Assembly: GCA_016713105.1 (NCBI GenBank)
Contig: JADJPS010000003.1
Coordinates: 62,001-126,000, forward strand
Source of the DNA: Devosia sp.
Lineage (GTDB): Bacteria; Pseudomonadota; Alphaproteobacteria; Rhizobiales; Devosiaceae
Direction: 5' to 3'
Length of the DNA: 64,000 bases
Shown here: piece after piece, positions 10,338 to 19,392 of the stretch
Layout of the letters: the number at the start of each line of letters is the position of its first letter
Numbering within the stretch: the stretch's first letter is position 1
Translations under genes and position numbers: made by a program
The notes under the pieces: generated by a model
Databases searched by the model: none
Told to the model about the DNA's origin: nothing
The model's input: only the letters and a program-made list of their open reading frames with translations

Positions 10338-10757
10338 ATGACCAGCCGTCTCAATCCCTACGTCAATTTCCGCGGCCAGGCCCGCGCCGCCGTCGCGTTC
10401 TACCAGGCTGCGCTGGGCGGCACCGTCCAGCTCGATACCTTCGCCGGCTTCGGCATGCCGGTCGAGGACGCGGCCGAGAAGGACTGGGTGATGCATGCCC
10501 AGCTCGATACCCCGGCGGGCTTCACGCTGATGGTCTCGGACACCCCAAGCTCCATGCCGCTCAGCCCGGGCGGCAACGTGTCGATCTCCCTGTCCGGCGA
10601 CGCCGATGCCGAACTCAGCGGCTACTGGAACAAGCTCAGCGACGGCGCCACGATCCTTGCCCCGCTCGAGGTGGCGCCGTGGGGCGACAAGTTCGGCATG
10701 CTGACCGACCGCTTCGGCATTACCTGGCTGGTCAACATCGCGGTCGCCAAGGCCTGA
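10338..10757 (+). CDS. VOC family protein (PhnB/glyoxalase-like)
   Basis: This 139-residue protein has the paired beta-alpha-beta-beta-beta fold pattern of PhnB-type vicinal oxygen chelate proteins: NPYVNFRGQARAAVAFYQ at the start, TLMVSDTP in the middle and APWGDKFGMLTDRFGITW near the end. The metal ligands of true glyoxalases are not obvious, and PhnB-like members are mostly of unknown substrate. The ATG at 10338 has a textbook TGGAGGA Shine-Dalgarno seven bases upstream. A perfect LexA box 55 bases upstream suggests induction by DNA damage. It stands alone, divergent from the methyltransferase. Confidence 0.85.
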   Translation: MTSRLNPYVNFRGQARAAVAFYQAALGGTVQLDTFAGFGMPVEDAAEKDWVMHAQLDTPAGFTLMVSDTPSSMPLSPGGNVSISLSGDADAELSGYWNKLSDGATILAPLEVAPWGDKFGMLTDRFGITWLVNIAVAKA

Positions 10758-10931
10758 TTCGGAGGCACGTGCAGGGCTGGGGGCGTCCCGAAAGGGAACC
10801 TCCGTTACCGGGTGTGGTGCATCCCACAAGCGCGGGGGCCTCGTGCAATCTGTGGCGCGCCTCCGCCCCGGGGCCGAAGATCCTTCCGGCAGCCTCGATG
10901 ATGGAGAGCCGGCCCGGCGCTCCGGCGCGGC

Positions 10932-11441
10932 TCACGCCCGCCCGGACAGGCGCCGCACCGCCAGCCAGATCTCCCGCTCGCGGCGGGCGTCGGCGAGGGC
11001 CCGATGGACGACCGGCAGGACTTCGACCTCCCGCCGGGCAGCGGCGATCGTGTCGGCAGCGTCGCCTGCGGCATCATGCGCCGCCTCGAGGAAGGCCACC
11101 TCGGTGCCCATCAGGCGCACCAGATGCCGCGGCCGGCCAGCGGCGCGCAACAGCATGCTGAGCCAGTGCCCGTCCCAGGAAGGGGCGCTGGCAAAGACCC
11201 GGTTGTCGTCGAACAATCGCACCACCTTGTCGCAGACGCGTTCGACCGGCAGACCGTCGCGTTCCAGCAGGTCGCGGCTGATGCCATGCGTGGCCTCGGC
11301 GGCAGCGTCCCACTCCGTCCAGGCCGGAGCCGGCCGGATCAGGTGGGATTCTCCGAGACCGTCCTCGAACACCCAGCCGACCTCGACCGGATAGCTGAAC
11401 TTGCTCAGCGAGGAGGCTTCGAAATCGAGGAACACCAGCAT
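10932..11441 (-). CDS. DEDDh 3'-5' exonuclease family protein
   Basis: This 169-residue protein opens with MLVFLDFEASSL, the Exo I motif with Asp and Glu metal ligands. Exo II is probably the SWDGHWLSML region, and HRALADARRE near residue 148 supplies the HxxxxD Exo III motif of the DnaQ-like DEDDh group. These enzymes remove nucleotides from 3' ends of DNA or RNA. The natural substrate is unknown; it is too short to be DnaQ with its usual polymerase-binding tail, though a proofreading-like or RNase T-like role is possible. It is followed by gpx upstream on the same strand; about 170 bases without a gene separate it from the VOC gene. Confidence 0.78.
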   Translation of the reverse strand: MLVFLDFEASSLSKFSYPVEVGWVFEDGLGESHLIRPAPAWTEWDAAAEATHGISRDLLERDGLPVERVCDKVVRLFDDNRVFASAPSWDGHWLSMLLRAAGRPRHLVRLMGTEVAFLEAAHDAAGDAADTIAAARREVEVLPVVHRALADARREREIWLAVRRLSGRA

Positions 11442-11473
11442 GCGGCGAGGCTAGCGCGTTCCGGCCCCCGCCA

Positions 11474-11956
11474 CTAGCCGAGCAGTGCCTCGATCGGCTG
11501 CCGGAGATCGTCGGGTTCGGTGCCGCCAGCAAAGCGCTGGACGGTTCCGCCGCTGCGATCGACCAGGAACTTGGTGAAGTTCCAGGGGATGGTCTGTACC
11601 CCCAGCAGTCCGGGCGCCTTGCGCTTGAGCCACTGGAACAGCGGGTGCGCGCCGCGGCCATTGACCACGACCTTTCCGAACATCGGGAAGCTGACATGGT
11701 AGTTGAGATCACAGAACGCGGCGATCTCGGTCTCGCTGCCCGGTTCCTGCCCGCCAAACTGGTTGCAGGGAAATCCCAGCACCACGAAGCCGCGGTCACG
11801 ATAGTCCCGGTAGAGGCGCTCGAGCCCGGCATATTGCGGGGTATACCCGCACTTGCTGGCCACGTTGACCACCAGCACCACCTTGTCGCGCCAGGTCGTC
11901 AGCGGCTGCTCGCGCCCATCGATCAGGGGCGCGCTGAAATCGTAGATCAGAGACAC
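11474..11956 (-). CDS. Glutathione peroxidase family protein
   Basis: This is a thiol peroxidase of 160 residues, the normal bacterial size. The peroxidatic cysteine lies in NVASKCGYTPQY near residue 36, the glutamine in PCNQFGGQEPG and the tryptophan/asparagine in PWNFTKFLVD, so the catalytic tetrad is complete. It reduces hydrogen peroxide or organic peroxides, more often with thioredoxin than glutathione in bacteria. The start is a GTG at 11956 in front of the conserved SLIYDFSAPLIDG. It lies 32 bases upstream of the exonuclease gene, possibly one transcript. Confidence 0.93.
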   Translation of the reverse strand: MSLIYDFSAPLIDGREQPLTTWRDKVVLVVNVASKCGYTPQYAGLERLYRDYRDRGFVVLGFPCNQFGGQEPGSETEIAAFCDLNYHVSFPMFGKVVVNGRGAHPLFQWLKRKAPGLLGVQTIPWNFTKFLVDRSGGTVQRFAGGTEPDDLRQPIEALLG

Positions 11957-11992
11957 GGGGGAAGGACTCCTGGACGGGACAACACCCCTGCC

Positions 11993-12169
11993 CTAGTCGC
12001 CGCGCCTGTCGCCGTCCAGTCGCTTTTCCGCGAGCGCCCTCAGGGCCGCCTCGCGCTGTTTCTCCGCCTTGGTGCGTCCGAACCGGATGCGGTTCTCGGC
12101 GGCCTGCTGTTCCTTTTCGGAGCGCGCCCTGGCCTTGCGGGCCTTCGAGAGGGAGAGGATATCAGCCAT
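11993..12169 (-). CDS. DUF4169 family small protein
   Basis: A 58-residue, highly charged protein beginning MADILSLSKARKARAR and continuing RIRFGRTKAEKQREAA, the signature of the alphaproteobacterial DUF4169 family. It has no membrane segment or signal and is predicted largely helical. Function is unknown. The start at 12169 overlaps the 3' end of the acetyltransferase gene by eight bases, so translation is probably coupled; the three genes pyrG, GNAT and this one form one unit. Confidence 0.8.
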   Translation of the reverse strand: MADILSLSKARKARARSEKEQQAAENRIRFGRTKAEKQREAALRALAEKRLDGDRRGD

Positions 12170-12677
12170 GAAGAACCCGGGGCGGACGTGGCAACGAGAG
12201 ATACACACTGTCGCACCATTCATCGCCGAGAAGAAAGGTATGCCTGGCGGTTCCGGTGACGGTGAAGCCGAGCTTGCCCAGCACTCTCAACGAGGCGGTG
12301 TTTCGGGGATCGACGTCGGCGGTCAGCTGGTCGACCGATCTGGCATCGAATGCATGGTCGATGAAGGCGCGAGAGGCTTCCGTCGCGATCCCCCTGCCCC
12401 AGTAGTCGGGGTGGACCATGAAGCCGAACTCGGGAAGGCGGCCGGCACCGACATCGCCGATAACACGCCCCTCGAACTCGATAGCGAAGTCCTCGCCGCC
12501 CGATGCCAATCGGTCGATCATCCGCTCGAGCCACGGTCGAGTGACCTCGATGCTGGAGTGCGGCAGAGTCGACCAGTAGCGCATCGCCAGCGGGTTCGAC
12601 ATGACAGAGTAGAAGGCCGCGAGATCGTCCAGCCGCGGACGCCGCAGCACCAGCCTCGGTGTCCTGAGCTCGATCAC
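12162..12677 (-). CDS. GNAT N-acetyltransferase, RimJ/RimL type
   Basis: This acetyltransferase of 171 residues opens with the motif LRTPRLVLRRPRLDD, common to the RimJ/RimL ribosomal-protein branch. The acetyl-CoA binding loop is HPDYWGRGIATEA and a conserved NTASLRVLGKLGF follows near the C-terminus. The acceptor substrate is unknown; ribosomal-protein or small-molecule amines are both seen in the family. The start is a GTG at 12677 that overlaps the pyrG stop codon by four bases (GTGA), indicating translational coupling. Confidence 0.88.
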   Translation of the reverse strand: MIELRTPRLVLRRPRLDDLAAFYSVMSNPLAMRYWSTLPHSSIEVTRPWLERMIDRLASGGEDFAIEFEGRVIGDVGAGRLPEFGFMVHPDYWGRGIATEASRAFIDHAFDARSVDQLTADVDPRNTASLRVLGKLGFTVTGTARHTFLLGDEWCDSVYLSLPRPPRVLHG

Positions 12678-14302
12678 ACCAGCCGGCTCTGGGCCTTGGC
12701 CGCCTCGATGAAGCTGGCGAACAACGGATGCGGGTCGAAGGGCTTGGACTTCAGTTCAGGGTGGAACTGCACCCCGATGAACCACGGGTGATCGGTACGC
12801 TCGACGATCTCGGGCAGCTTGCCGTCGGGCGAGACACCCGAGAACAGCAGCCCGTTGGCCTCGAGGACCTTGCGGTAGTTCATGTTGACTTCGTAGCGGT
12901 GCCGGTGCCGCTCGTTGATCCGCGTGGTGCCGTAGATGTCGGCGACGCGGCTGCCCTTGGCCAGTTGCGCCGGATAGGAGCCGAGCCGCATGGTGCCTCC
13001 CAGGTCTGTTTCCGCCGCACGGGTCACCTGCTCGTTACCTTTTATCCACTCGGTCATGATCCCGACGATCGGCTCCTTGGTCGGACCGAACTCGGTGGAA
13101 TTGGCGTTCTTGATCCCGGCCGTGTTGCGCGCGGCCTCGATGCAGGCCATCTGCATGCCGAAGCAGATGCCGAAATACGGCACGTCCTTGAGCCGGGCAA
13201 AGCGCGCCGCCTGGATCTTGCCGGTCGAGCCGCGCTCGCCGAAGCCGCCGGGCACAAGGATGCCGTGGATGTGCTCGAGATAGGGCGCGGGGTCCTCGCG
13301 CTCGAAGATCTCGCTGTCGATCCAGTTGAGGTTGACCTTCACCCGGTTGGCGATGCCGCCATGCACCAGTGCCTCGCTCAGCGACTTGTAGGCGTCCTTG
13401 AGGCCGGTGTACTTGCCGACGATGGCGATATTGACCTCGCCTTCCGGATTGTGGAGCCGGGCCGAGACGTCCTCCCAGGCGGTCATGTCCGGAACCGGGG
13501 CGTCAGCAAGGCCGAAAGCGGCGAGCACTTCGCGATCGAGACCCTCGCGGTGGTAGGCGAGCGGCACATCGTAGATCGAGGCGACATCGAGCCCCTGGAT
13601 CACGGCCGACTCCCGCACATTGCAGAACAGCGCCAGCTTGCGCCGTTCGGAAGCCGGGATCGGACGGTCGCAGCGCACCAGCAGGATATCGGGCGAGATG
13701 CCGATCGAGCGCAACTCGGCCACCGAGTGCTGGGTCGGCTTGGTCTTCAGTTCTCCGGCCGACGGAATGTAGGGCATCAGCGTCAGATGCACATAGACGG
13801 TATTGCCGCGCGGCTGCTCGTTGCCGAACTGGCGGATCGCCTCGAAGAACGGCAGGCCCTCGATGTCACCGACCGTGCCGCCGATCTCGACCAGCACGAA
13901 GTCGAACTCGTCATTGCCCTCGCGGATGAAGTCCTTGATCGCGTCGGTGACGTGCGGGATCACCTGCACCGTGGCGCCCAGGTAGTCGCCGCGGCGTTCG
14001 CGGGCGATGATGTCGGAATAGATGCGGCCGGTGGTGATGTTGTCGCGCTTGTTGGCGTGCCGGCCGGTGAAGCGCTCGTAGTGGCCAAGATCGAGGTCGG
14101 TCTCGGCGCCGTCATCGGTGACGAACACTTCGCCGTGCTGGGTCGGGGACATCGTGCCCGGATCGACGTTGAGGTAAGGGTCGAGCTTCCTCAGCCGGAC
14201 CTTGTAGCCGCGCGCCTGCAGCACCGCACCCAGTGCGGCGGAGGCCAGCCCCTTGCCCAACGAGGAAACCACGCCGCCGGTGATGAAAACGTACCGAGCC
14301 AT
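12674..14302 (-). CDS. pyrG: CTP synthase
   Basis: CTP synthase converts UTP to CTP using ATP and glutamine, the last step of de novo pyrimidine nucleotide synthesis. The product of 542 residues is full length. The N-terminal synthetase domain starts with FITGGVVSSLGKGLASAA (the nucleotide loop) and the C-terminal class I amidotransferase domain contains the nucleophile elbow FGICFGMQ and the His-Glu pair in VQFHPELK. The ATG at 14302 matches the conserved N-terminus MARYVFITGG. It follows secG on the same strand, the usual arrangement in this order, but a terminator hairpin lies between them. Confidence 0.98.
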   Translation of the reverse strand: MARYVFITGGVVSSLGKGLASAALGAVLQARGYKVRLRKLDPYLNVDPGTMSPTQHGEVFVTDDGAETDLDLGHYERFTGRHANKRDNITTGRIYSDIIARERRGDYLGATVQVIPHVTDAIKDFIREGNDEFDFVLVEIGGTVGDIEGLPFFEAIRQFGNEQPRGNTVYVHLTLMPYIPSAGELKTKPTQHSVAELRSIGISPDILLVRCDRPIPASERRKLALFCNVRESAVIQGLDVASIYDVPLAYHREGLDREVLAAFGLADAPVPDMTAWEDVSARLHNPEGEVNIAIVGKYTGLKDAYKSLSEALVHGGIANRVKVNLNWIDSEIFEREDPAPYLEHIHGILVPGGFGERGSTGKIQAARFARLKDVPYFGICFGMQMACIEAARNTAGIKNANSTEFGPTKEPIVGIMTEWIKGNEQVTRAAETDLGGTMRLGSYPAQLAKGSRVADIYGTTRINERHRHRYEVNMNYRKVLEANGLLFSGVSPDGKLPEIVERTDHPWFIGVQFHPELKSKPFDPHPLFASFIEAAKAQSRLV

Positions 14303-14382
14303 GGGCCTTCACCTTAAGAGGTCGAAACAGTGATTCGGAAGCGTACCCGCCGCTGCGCGGAATCGCCCTTCACACAAAACAA

Positions 14383-14406
14383 CAAGGGGATGTTGCCATC
14401 CCCTTG
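14383..14406 (-). terminator. Terminator downstream of secG
   Basis: CAAGGGGAT and ATCCCCTTG form a perfect 9-bp stem around a six-base loop. On the minus strand it is followed by TTGTTTTGTGTG, a T-rich tail. It is about 25 bases past the secG stop and separates secG from pyrG. Confidence 0.75.
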
Positions 14407-14429
14407 TCCGGTTCATTGCCGGGGCTGCC

Positions 14430-14912
14430 TCAGTTGGCGGGCGCCGCAGGTTGTTCCGTCGTCGCCGGAGTATCGGTCGCCGGAGCGGCGTCCTGCGGCA
14501 CGGGTAGGCCCGGATCCGCGGCGGGCACTGCAGTGTCGGCAGGCGCTGTCTCGGTGGTGGTCGTGGTGTCAGCCGGAACCGGCAGGTCACCGCTTGACTG
14601 CTGCTGCAACTGGTTGATCGCATCGAGCACGGTCGCCGGCTGCTCGGCGCCTTCCACGGCGCGGTCAAGGATCGTCTGCGTGCCGCGGTCGAGCTCGGCA
14701 AGGATGGTGAGCCCGATCGCCGTCGCAAAGAACAGCGCCGCGAGAATCGCCGTGGTCCGGGTCAGCAGGTTGGCGGTGCCACGCACGCTGATCAGGCCGT
14801 TCGAGTTCGACGATCCCATGCCCAGCCCGCCGCCCTCGGACCGCTGCAGCAGAATGACTGCAATCAGCGCGAGCACGATGAGCAGATAGGCGACAAGCAG
14901 GACGTTTGCCAT
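14430..14912 (-). CDS. secG: Preprotein translocase subunit SecG
   Basis: SecG is the small integral membrane partner of SecYE in protein export. The product has 160 residues. Two hydrophobic segments lie near residues 3-22 and 52-72, and the cytosolic loop LQRSEGGGLGMGSSNSNGL between them is diagnostic. From about residue 85 the protein carries a long low-complexity tail rich in A, P, T, D and Q, longer than in E. coli SecG (110 residues) and common in alphaproteobacteria. It lies about 100 bases downstream of tpiA on the same strand and ends at a clear terminator. Confidence 0.92.
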   Translation of the reverse strand: MANVLLVAYLLIVLALIAVILLQRSEGGGLGMGSSNSNGLISVRGTANLLTRTTAILAALFFATAIGLTILAELDRGTQTILDRAVEGAEQPATVLDAINQLQQQSSGDLPVPADTTTTTETAPADTAVPAADPGLPVPQDAAPATDTPATTEQPAAPAN

Positions 14913-15014
14913 GGGAACCCGTGGGCTTTGGTGTCTGTTGGGCGCGCCTTCTACACGCGCGCCAAGCGAAAAGCCAGCTACAACCGCCGTCCCTGGTTGG
15001 GCGCCGGTCCGCTG

Positions 15015-15770
15015 CTACACGGCCGAGATAATGGCATGGAAGTCGTTTGCCAAGAGGCTTGCACCGCCCACCAACCCGCCATTGACGTTTTCGATCGCCA
15101 GGATGTCGCGGGCATTCGTCGGTTTCAACGACCCGCCATAGAGGATCGGCACGCCGGCGCCACCAGCCCCGAAGCGATCGACGAGGCGTTGCCGGATGGT
15201 CGCATGCATCTGGGCGATGTCGGCGGCGGTAGGCGTCAGGCCGGTTCCGATCGCCCAGACCGGCTCATAGGCCACCACGATGCCGCGGCCGCCCCAATCG
15301 TCCGGCACGGAGGCTTCAAGCTGGGAAGTGACGATCCGCTCGGCATCGCCGGCGCGCCGCTCGGCTTCCGTCTCCCCCACGCAGATGATCGGCGTCAGTC
15401 CGGAACCGATGGCGGCCATGGCCTTGCTGCGGACGAGTTCGCTGCTTTCGGCATGATCGGCGCGGCGTTCGGAATGGCCGAGGATGACGAATTGCGCGCC
15501 GGCGTCGACGAGCATCGGCGCCGCGATGTCACCGGTATGCGCGCCGTTCGGCAGGGGATGGCAGTCCTGGCCACCGGTAACGATGCCGCCGGGGGCAGCT
15601 ATCGCGGTCAGCGGCGCCAGCAGTGTTGCCGGGGGACAGATGACCACCATGCAGCGTGGTCGCTCCCCGGCCGCGAGCAGTCCGGCGAGCCTGGCGACCT
15701 CCGCGAGGGACGCACTCGTGCCGTTCATCTTCCAGTTGCCCGCAATCAGCGGGGTGATCTCGTCTGCCAC
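15015..15770 (-). CDS. tpiA: Triosephosphate isomerase
   Basis: This glycolytic and gluconeogenic enzyme interconverts dihydroxyacetone phosphate and glyceraldehyde 3-phosphate. All catalytic residues are visible in the 251-residue product: Lys in AGNWKMNG, His in ILGHSERR and Glu in VAYEPVWAIGTG; the phosphate loop is LYGGSLKP. The start is a GTG at 15770 with AGGAG upstream. It diverges from ppiD with about 135 bases between, which must hold both promoters. Confidence 0.96.
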   Translation of the reverse strand: MADEITPLIAGNWKMNGTSASLAEVARLAGLLAAGERPRCMVVICPPATLLAPLTAIAAPGGIVTGGQDCHPLPNGAHTGDIAAPMLVDAGAQFVILGHSERRADHAESSELVRSKAMAAIGSGLTPIICVGETEAERRAGDAERIVTSQLEASVPDDWGGRGIVVAYEPVWAIGTGLTPTAADIAQMHATIRQRLVDRFGAGGAGVPILYGGSLKPTNARDILAIENVNGGLVGGASLLANDFHAIISAV

Positions 15771-15905
15771 CCGTGTTCTCCTGCTGCTACTTGCCTATTG
15801 GGGGCGTTTGCCATAACCCCGCTCCGATGTGCCTTGCAGCACAAACTCTACCCTGTCTAGTATCCGCCGCCCGCTGGTCAGGTGGCCCTTGTTGGATGTG
15901 TCCCG

Positions 15906-17777
15906 ATGCTCAATGCCCTCCGCTCGATCGCCCGAACCTGGTTCGGCAAGGTCCTCGGCGCCTTTCTCATCGTCGGGCTCGCCGGATTCGGCATTTATGA
16001 CGTGATCTTCCAGTTCGGCGCCAACACCGTGGCGACCGTGGCGGGCGAAGACATCACGGTTCGCGATTTCCAGCGTGCCTATGACCAGCAGCTGAACAGC
16101 CTCGCGCGGCAGATCGGCCGCGTGCCGACCACCGAGGAGGCGCTGGCCTTCGGGCTGCCGTCGGTGGTCCTCAACCGGCTCGGGTCGGAGGCCGCCATCA
16201 ACAAGTTCGGCGAGGATCTCGGCATCGGCGTCTCCGAGCAGCGCCTTGGCAAGCTGGTGCGCGAGGACCCCAGTTTCTCCGGCACGCTGGGCGCCTTCGA
16301 CGCGGCGAACTTCGCCCGTGTGCTGCAGCAGAACGGCTTCACAGAGAAAGAGTATTTCAACCTCCAGACCAATGCCGCACGTCGCCAGCAACTGGCGAGC
16401 GGACTGTTCGGCGGCTCGCCCACGCCGCAGGCCGCGATCGACCTGATCAGCCGCTATCAGGGCGACAAGCGCACCGTCGACTATTTCGTTCTCAACGCGC
16501 AAGGGCTGCCCGAGGTTGCCCCACCGACCGACGAGGATCTCGCCGCCTACCTCGCAGAGAACCAGACCCGGTACCGGACCAGGGAAAACCGGACGGTGGA
16601 TCTGCTGGTGCTGACGCCACAGGTGATCGCCGCAACCAAGTCCATTCCCGAGGACCAGATCGCCGCGGAGTATGAGCGAACCAAGGAGAGCCGGATCAAG
16701 GTCGAGAAGCGGACCATCAAGCAGATTGCGCTGAAGACCCCGCAGCAGGAGAAGTGGTTCGAGCTGGGCAAGGCCTCGGGCAAGAAGATCGGCGAACTGC
16801 TGGTCGAGACCGGGCTCGCCTTCAGCGATCTGGGCACGCTGTCCAGGGGCGAGATCAGCGATGCCTCGCTGGCCGACGCCGCCTTCGGTCTCGGCGTCGA
16901 CGACTACGCCCTCATCGAGGGAATTGGCGGCAAGCGGGTGATCACCGTCTCGGCGATCGAGGCCGGCGGCCAGGTCAGCCTCGAGGACTCCCGCGACCAG
17001 ATCGCGCAGCAGCTGGCGCTCACCGAGGCGCGCAACGAGTTCACCGACGTTCTCGACCAGATCGAGGAACTGCGGGCAGCGTTCCGTCCCCTGACCGACA
17101 TCGCGGATCGGTTCGGCCTGAAGACGCAGACGCTTGCGGTCACGGCCGGCGGCAACGAACTCGCCGATGTCGCAGCGGAGGACCGCGCGAGGGTGGCGTC
17201 GGCCATCTTCGCCGCCGAGCAAGGCGACCTGGCGCCAACCGTGACCCTGGGCTCCAGCAGCAATGTCTGGTTCGACCTCAAGGTCATCGAGGCGGCGCGT
17301 GACCAGAGTCTCGATGAAGTCCGCGACGCAATCGTCGCTGCCTGGACGCAGCAGCAGACCGACGAGGCGCTCAACGCGGAAGTTGACAAGGTGCTGGAGC
17401 AGCTCAAGGCGGGCACCCCCTTTGCCGACATAGCGGTGGCGCTCAACCAGTTTCCGATCCTGAGCCAGCCGCTGACGCGCAATGGCGACGGCACCAGCGT
17501 GCTGAACGAGGCGGTTGCGCAGCAGATCTTCAATGGCGGTGCCGACCACTTCGGTTCCGCCATCAACGGCGATGGCGACCATGTCGTCTTCCAGGTCGTG
17601 GATGTCACCGTGGCGACGAGCACAGACGCTACGCCGGCATCGATCAAGTTCGTCGAGGACTCGACGCGCGACGCCCTCTACGCCGATTTCGTCGCCGGCC
17701 TGCGCGACAAGGCCGGTCTGCAGCTCAACCAGCAAGCGCTGAACCAGCTTCTGGCGCTCGATACCGCGGGTCAGTGA
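15906..17777 (+). CDS. ppiD: Peptidylprolyl isomerase PpiD / SurA-N domain protein
   Basis: PpiD is an inner-membrane-anchored periplasmic chaperone near the Sec translocon. The product is 623 residues. Residues 14-34 form a single hydrophobic anchor (FGKVLGAFLIVGLAGFGIYD region), followed by a SurA-N-like helical region and a parvulin-type domain around residues 240-360, where the usual parvulin active-site motifs are weak, so isomerase activity is doubtful. The ATG at 15906 was chosen over a GTG eight codons earlier because it directly precedes LNALRSIARTW, the conserved start. Its stop overlaps the trpE start (TGATG), so the trp operon probably begins from this gene's promoter. Confidence 0.9.
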   Translation: MLNALRSIARTWFGKVLGAFLIVGLAGFGIYDVIFQFGANTVATVAGEDITVRDFQRAYDQQLNSLARQIGRVPTTEEALAFGLPSVVLNRLGSEAAINKFGEDLGIGVSEQRLGKLVREDPSFSGTLGAFDAANFARVLQQNGFTEKEYFNLQTNAARRQQLASGLFGGSPTPQAAIDLISRYQGDKRTVDYFVLNAQGLPEVAPPTDEDLAAYLAENQTRYRTRENRTVDLLVLTPQVIAATKSIPEDQIAAEYERTKESRIKVEKRTIKQIALKTPQQEKWFELGKASGKKIGELLVETGLAFSDLGTLSRGEISDASLADAAFGLGVDDYALIEGIGGKRVITVSAIEAGGQVSLEDSRDQIAQQLALTEARNEFTDVLDQIEELRAAFRPLTDIADRFGLKTQTLAVTAGGNELADVAAEDRARVASAIFAAEQGDLAPTVTLGSSSNVWFDLKVIEAARDQSLDEVRDAIVAAWTQQQTDEALNAEVDKVLEQLKAGTPFADIAVALNQFPILSQPLTRNGDGTSVLNEAVAQQIFNGGADHFGSAINGDGDHVVFQVVDVTVATSTDATPASIKFVEDSTRDALYADFVAGLRDKAGLQLNQQALNQLLALDTAGQ

Positions 17778-19285
17778 TGGCCGAAGAGCAGTTCGGCCAG
17801 TTCGCCGCAGCCTACGACTCCGGGCGGGCGCAGATCGTCTTCCGGCGCGTCGTGGCGGACCTCGAAACGCCGATCGGCGCCTATCTGAAGCTCGCCGAGG
17901 GCCGGAGGAACACCTTTCTGCTCGAGAGCGTGCAGGACGGGGCGACGCGCGGCCGCTACTCGATGATCGGGTTCGATCCCGACATCATCCTCAAGGTGGT
18001 CGACGGCAAGGCGAGCATCAACCGCAATGCGGGGCTGGAACCCGAGGCCTTCGCGCCGATCGCCGAAGCGCCACTCGACGCGTTGCGTGCCCTCGTTGCC
18101 GAGAGCCAGGCGGACGTTCCGCCCGGCCTGCCTTCGACGGCCGCCGGAATCTACGGCTACCTCGGCTATGAGATGGTCCGCCTGATGGAAGTGCTGCCGG
18201 ACCGACATGGGCCGGGCCTGGGATTTCCAGACGCGATCCTGATGCGACCCACGGTGCTGGCCGTCTTCGATACCCTCAAGGACGAGCTCTATGTGACCGC
18301 GCCGGTCTACGTCCGCCAGGGTGTCAGCGCCGGGCAGGCCTGGGAGGGCGCCCAGTCGCGCATCGATGACGCGGTCGCGCGCCTCGGTCGCACCCTGCCC
18401 TACGTGGCCAGTGCGCCGGATATCGACGCCGTCGCGGTCACCTCGAACACGACGCCGGCCGAATACGCCCGGATGGTCGAGGACGCCAAGGAGTACATCC
18501 GTGCCGGCGACATCTTCCAGGTGGTGCTGAGCCAGCGCTTCGAGGCGCCGTTCACGCTCCCTCCGACGGCCCTCTATCGGGCGCTGCGCCGCACCAATCC
18601 CTCGCCCTACATGTACTTCCTCGACTTCGGCGACTTCGCTGTCGCCGGCTCGAGCCCGGAGATCCTGGTCAAGCTCGAGAAGGGCCAGGTGACGATCCGG
18701 CCGATCGCCGGGACACGCAAGCGCGGTTCGACACCGACGCGGGACAAGGAACTGGCCGACGAGTTGCTTTCCGATCCCAAGGAACTGGCGGAGCACCTGA
18801 TGCTGCTCGACCTGGGTCGCAACGATGTCGGGCGCGTGGCCAAGATCGGCTCGGTGAAGGTCACCGACAAGTTCTTCCTCGAGTACTATTCCCATGTCAT
18901 GCACATCGTATCGAACGTGGTCGGGGAACTCGATCCCAGGCACGACTTCGTCGATTCGCTTTCCGCAGGGTTCCCGGCCGGCACTGTTTCGGGCGCACCC
19001 AAGGTGCGGGCGATGGAGATCATCGACCAACTGGAGAAGGATCGGCGCGGCATCTATGGAGGCTGCGTCGGCTATTTCGGCGCGGACGGCAGCATGGATA
19101 CCTGCATCGTACTGCGCACCGCGATCGTTGCGAACGGCAGGATCTACGTGCAGGCGGGTGCGGGCATCGTCGCCGACAGCAAGCCCGAGCTCGAACAACT
19201 CGAATGCGAAAACAAGGCCCGGGCCCTGTTCAGCGCCGCCGAGGAGGCCCTGCGGTATGCCGGCGAAGCGAGGGTCGGGCAGTGA
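17777..19285 (+). CDS. trpE: Anthranilate synthase component I
   Basis: TrpE makes anthranilate from chorismate and ammonia supplied by TrpG, the first step of tryptophan synthesis. The protein has about 502 residues. TFLLES near residue 48 is the tryptophan feedback-binding element, and PIAGTRKRG, LDLGRNDVGRVA and GCVGYFGADG are chorismate-enzyme motifs. Either the ATG at 17777 or a GTG one codon earlier is the start; both overlap the ppiD stop. It is a stand-alone TrpE, not the TrpE(G) fusion of Rhizobiaceae. A palindromic hairpin lies in the 148-base gap before trpG. Confidence 0.96.
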   Translation: MAEEQFGQFAAAYDSGRAQIVFRRVVADLETPIGAYLKLAEGRRNTFLLESVQDGATRGRYSMIGFDPDIILKVVDGKASINRNAGLEPEAFAPIAEAPLDALRALVAESQADVPPGLPSTAAGIYGYLGYEMVRLMEVLPDRHGPGLGFPDAILMRPTVLAVFDTLKDELYVTAPVYVRQGVSAGQAWEGAQSRIDDAVARLGRTLPYVASAPDIDAVAVTSNTTPAEYARMVEDAKEYIRAGDIFQVVLSQRFEAPFTLPPTALYRALRRTNPSPYMYFLDFGDFAVAGSSPEILVKLEKGQVTIRPIAGTRKRGSTPTRDKELADELLSDPKELAEHLMLLDLGRNDVGRVAKIGSVKVTDKFFLEYYSHVMHIVSNVVGELDPRHDFVDSLSAGFPAGTVSGAPKVRAMEIIDQLEKDRRGIYGGCVGYFGADGSMDTCIVLRTAIVANGRIYVQAGAGIVADSKPELEQLECENKARALFSAAEEALRYAGEARVGQ

Positions 19286-19370
19286 CGGCGAGAACCTCCG
19301 GCACCTGCCCCGGCGGCCCTGACATTGCGGGCCATACCGTTCGTCGATGGCGTTTCTGGCGCTGAACCCA

Positions 19371-19392
19371 CATTCCCGCTTTCGCGGGAATG
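19371..19392. repeat. Perfect hairpin between trpE and trpG (REP-like)
   Basis: CATTCCCGC and GCGGGAATG form a 9-bp perfect stem around TTTC. It sits 41 bases before the trpG start. No T-run follows on either strand, so it is not a classical terminator. The sequence resembles a dispersed palindromic element that is common in alphaproteobacterial genomes. Confidence 0.6.

Noticed and set aside
10309..10341. A ten-codon upstream frame that overlaps the VOC start codon (ATGA).
   Set aside because: No ribosome-binding site precedes it and nothing indicates translation.
14941..14963. Inverted repeat GGCGCGC / GCGCGCC between secG and tpiA as a terminator.
   Set aside because: No T-run follows on the transcribed strand; it may be chance in G+C-rich DNA.
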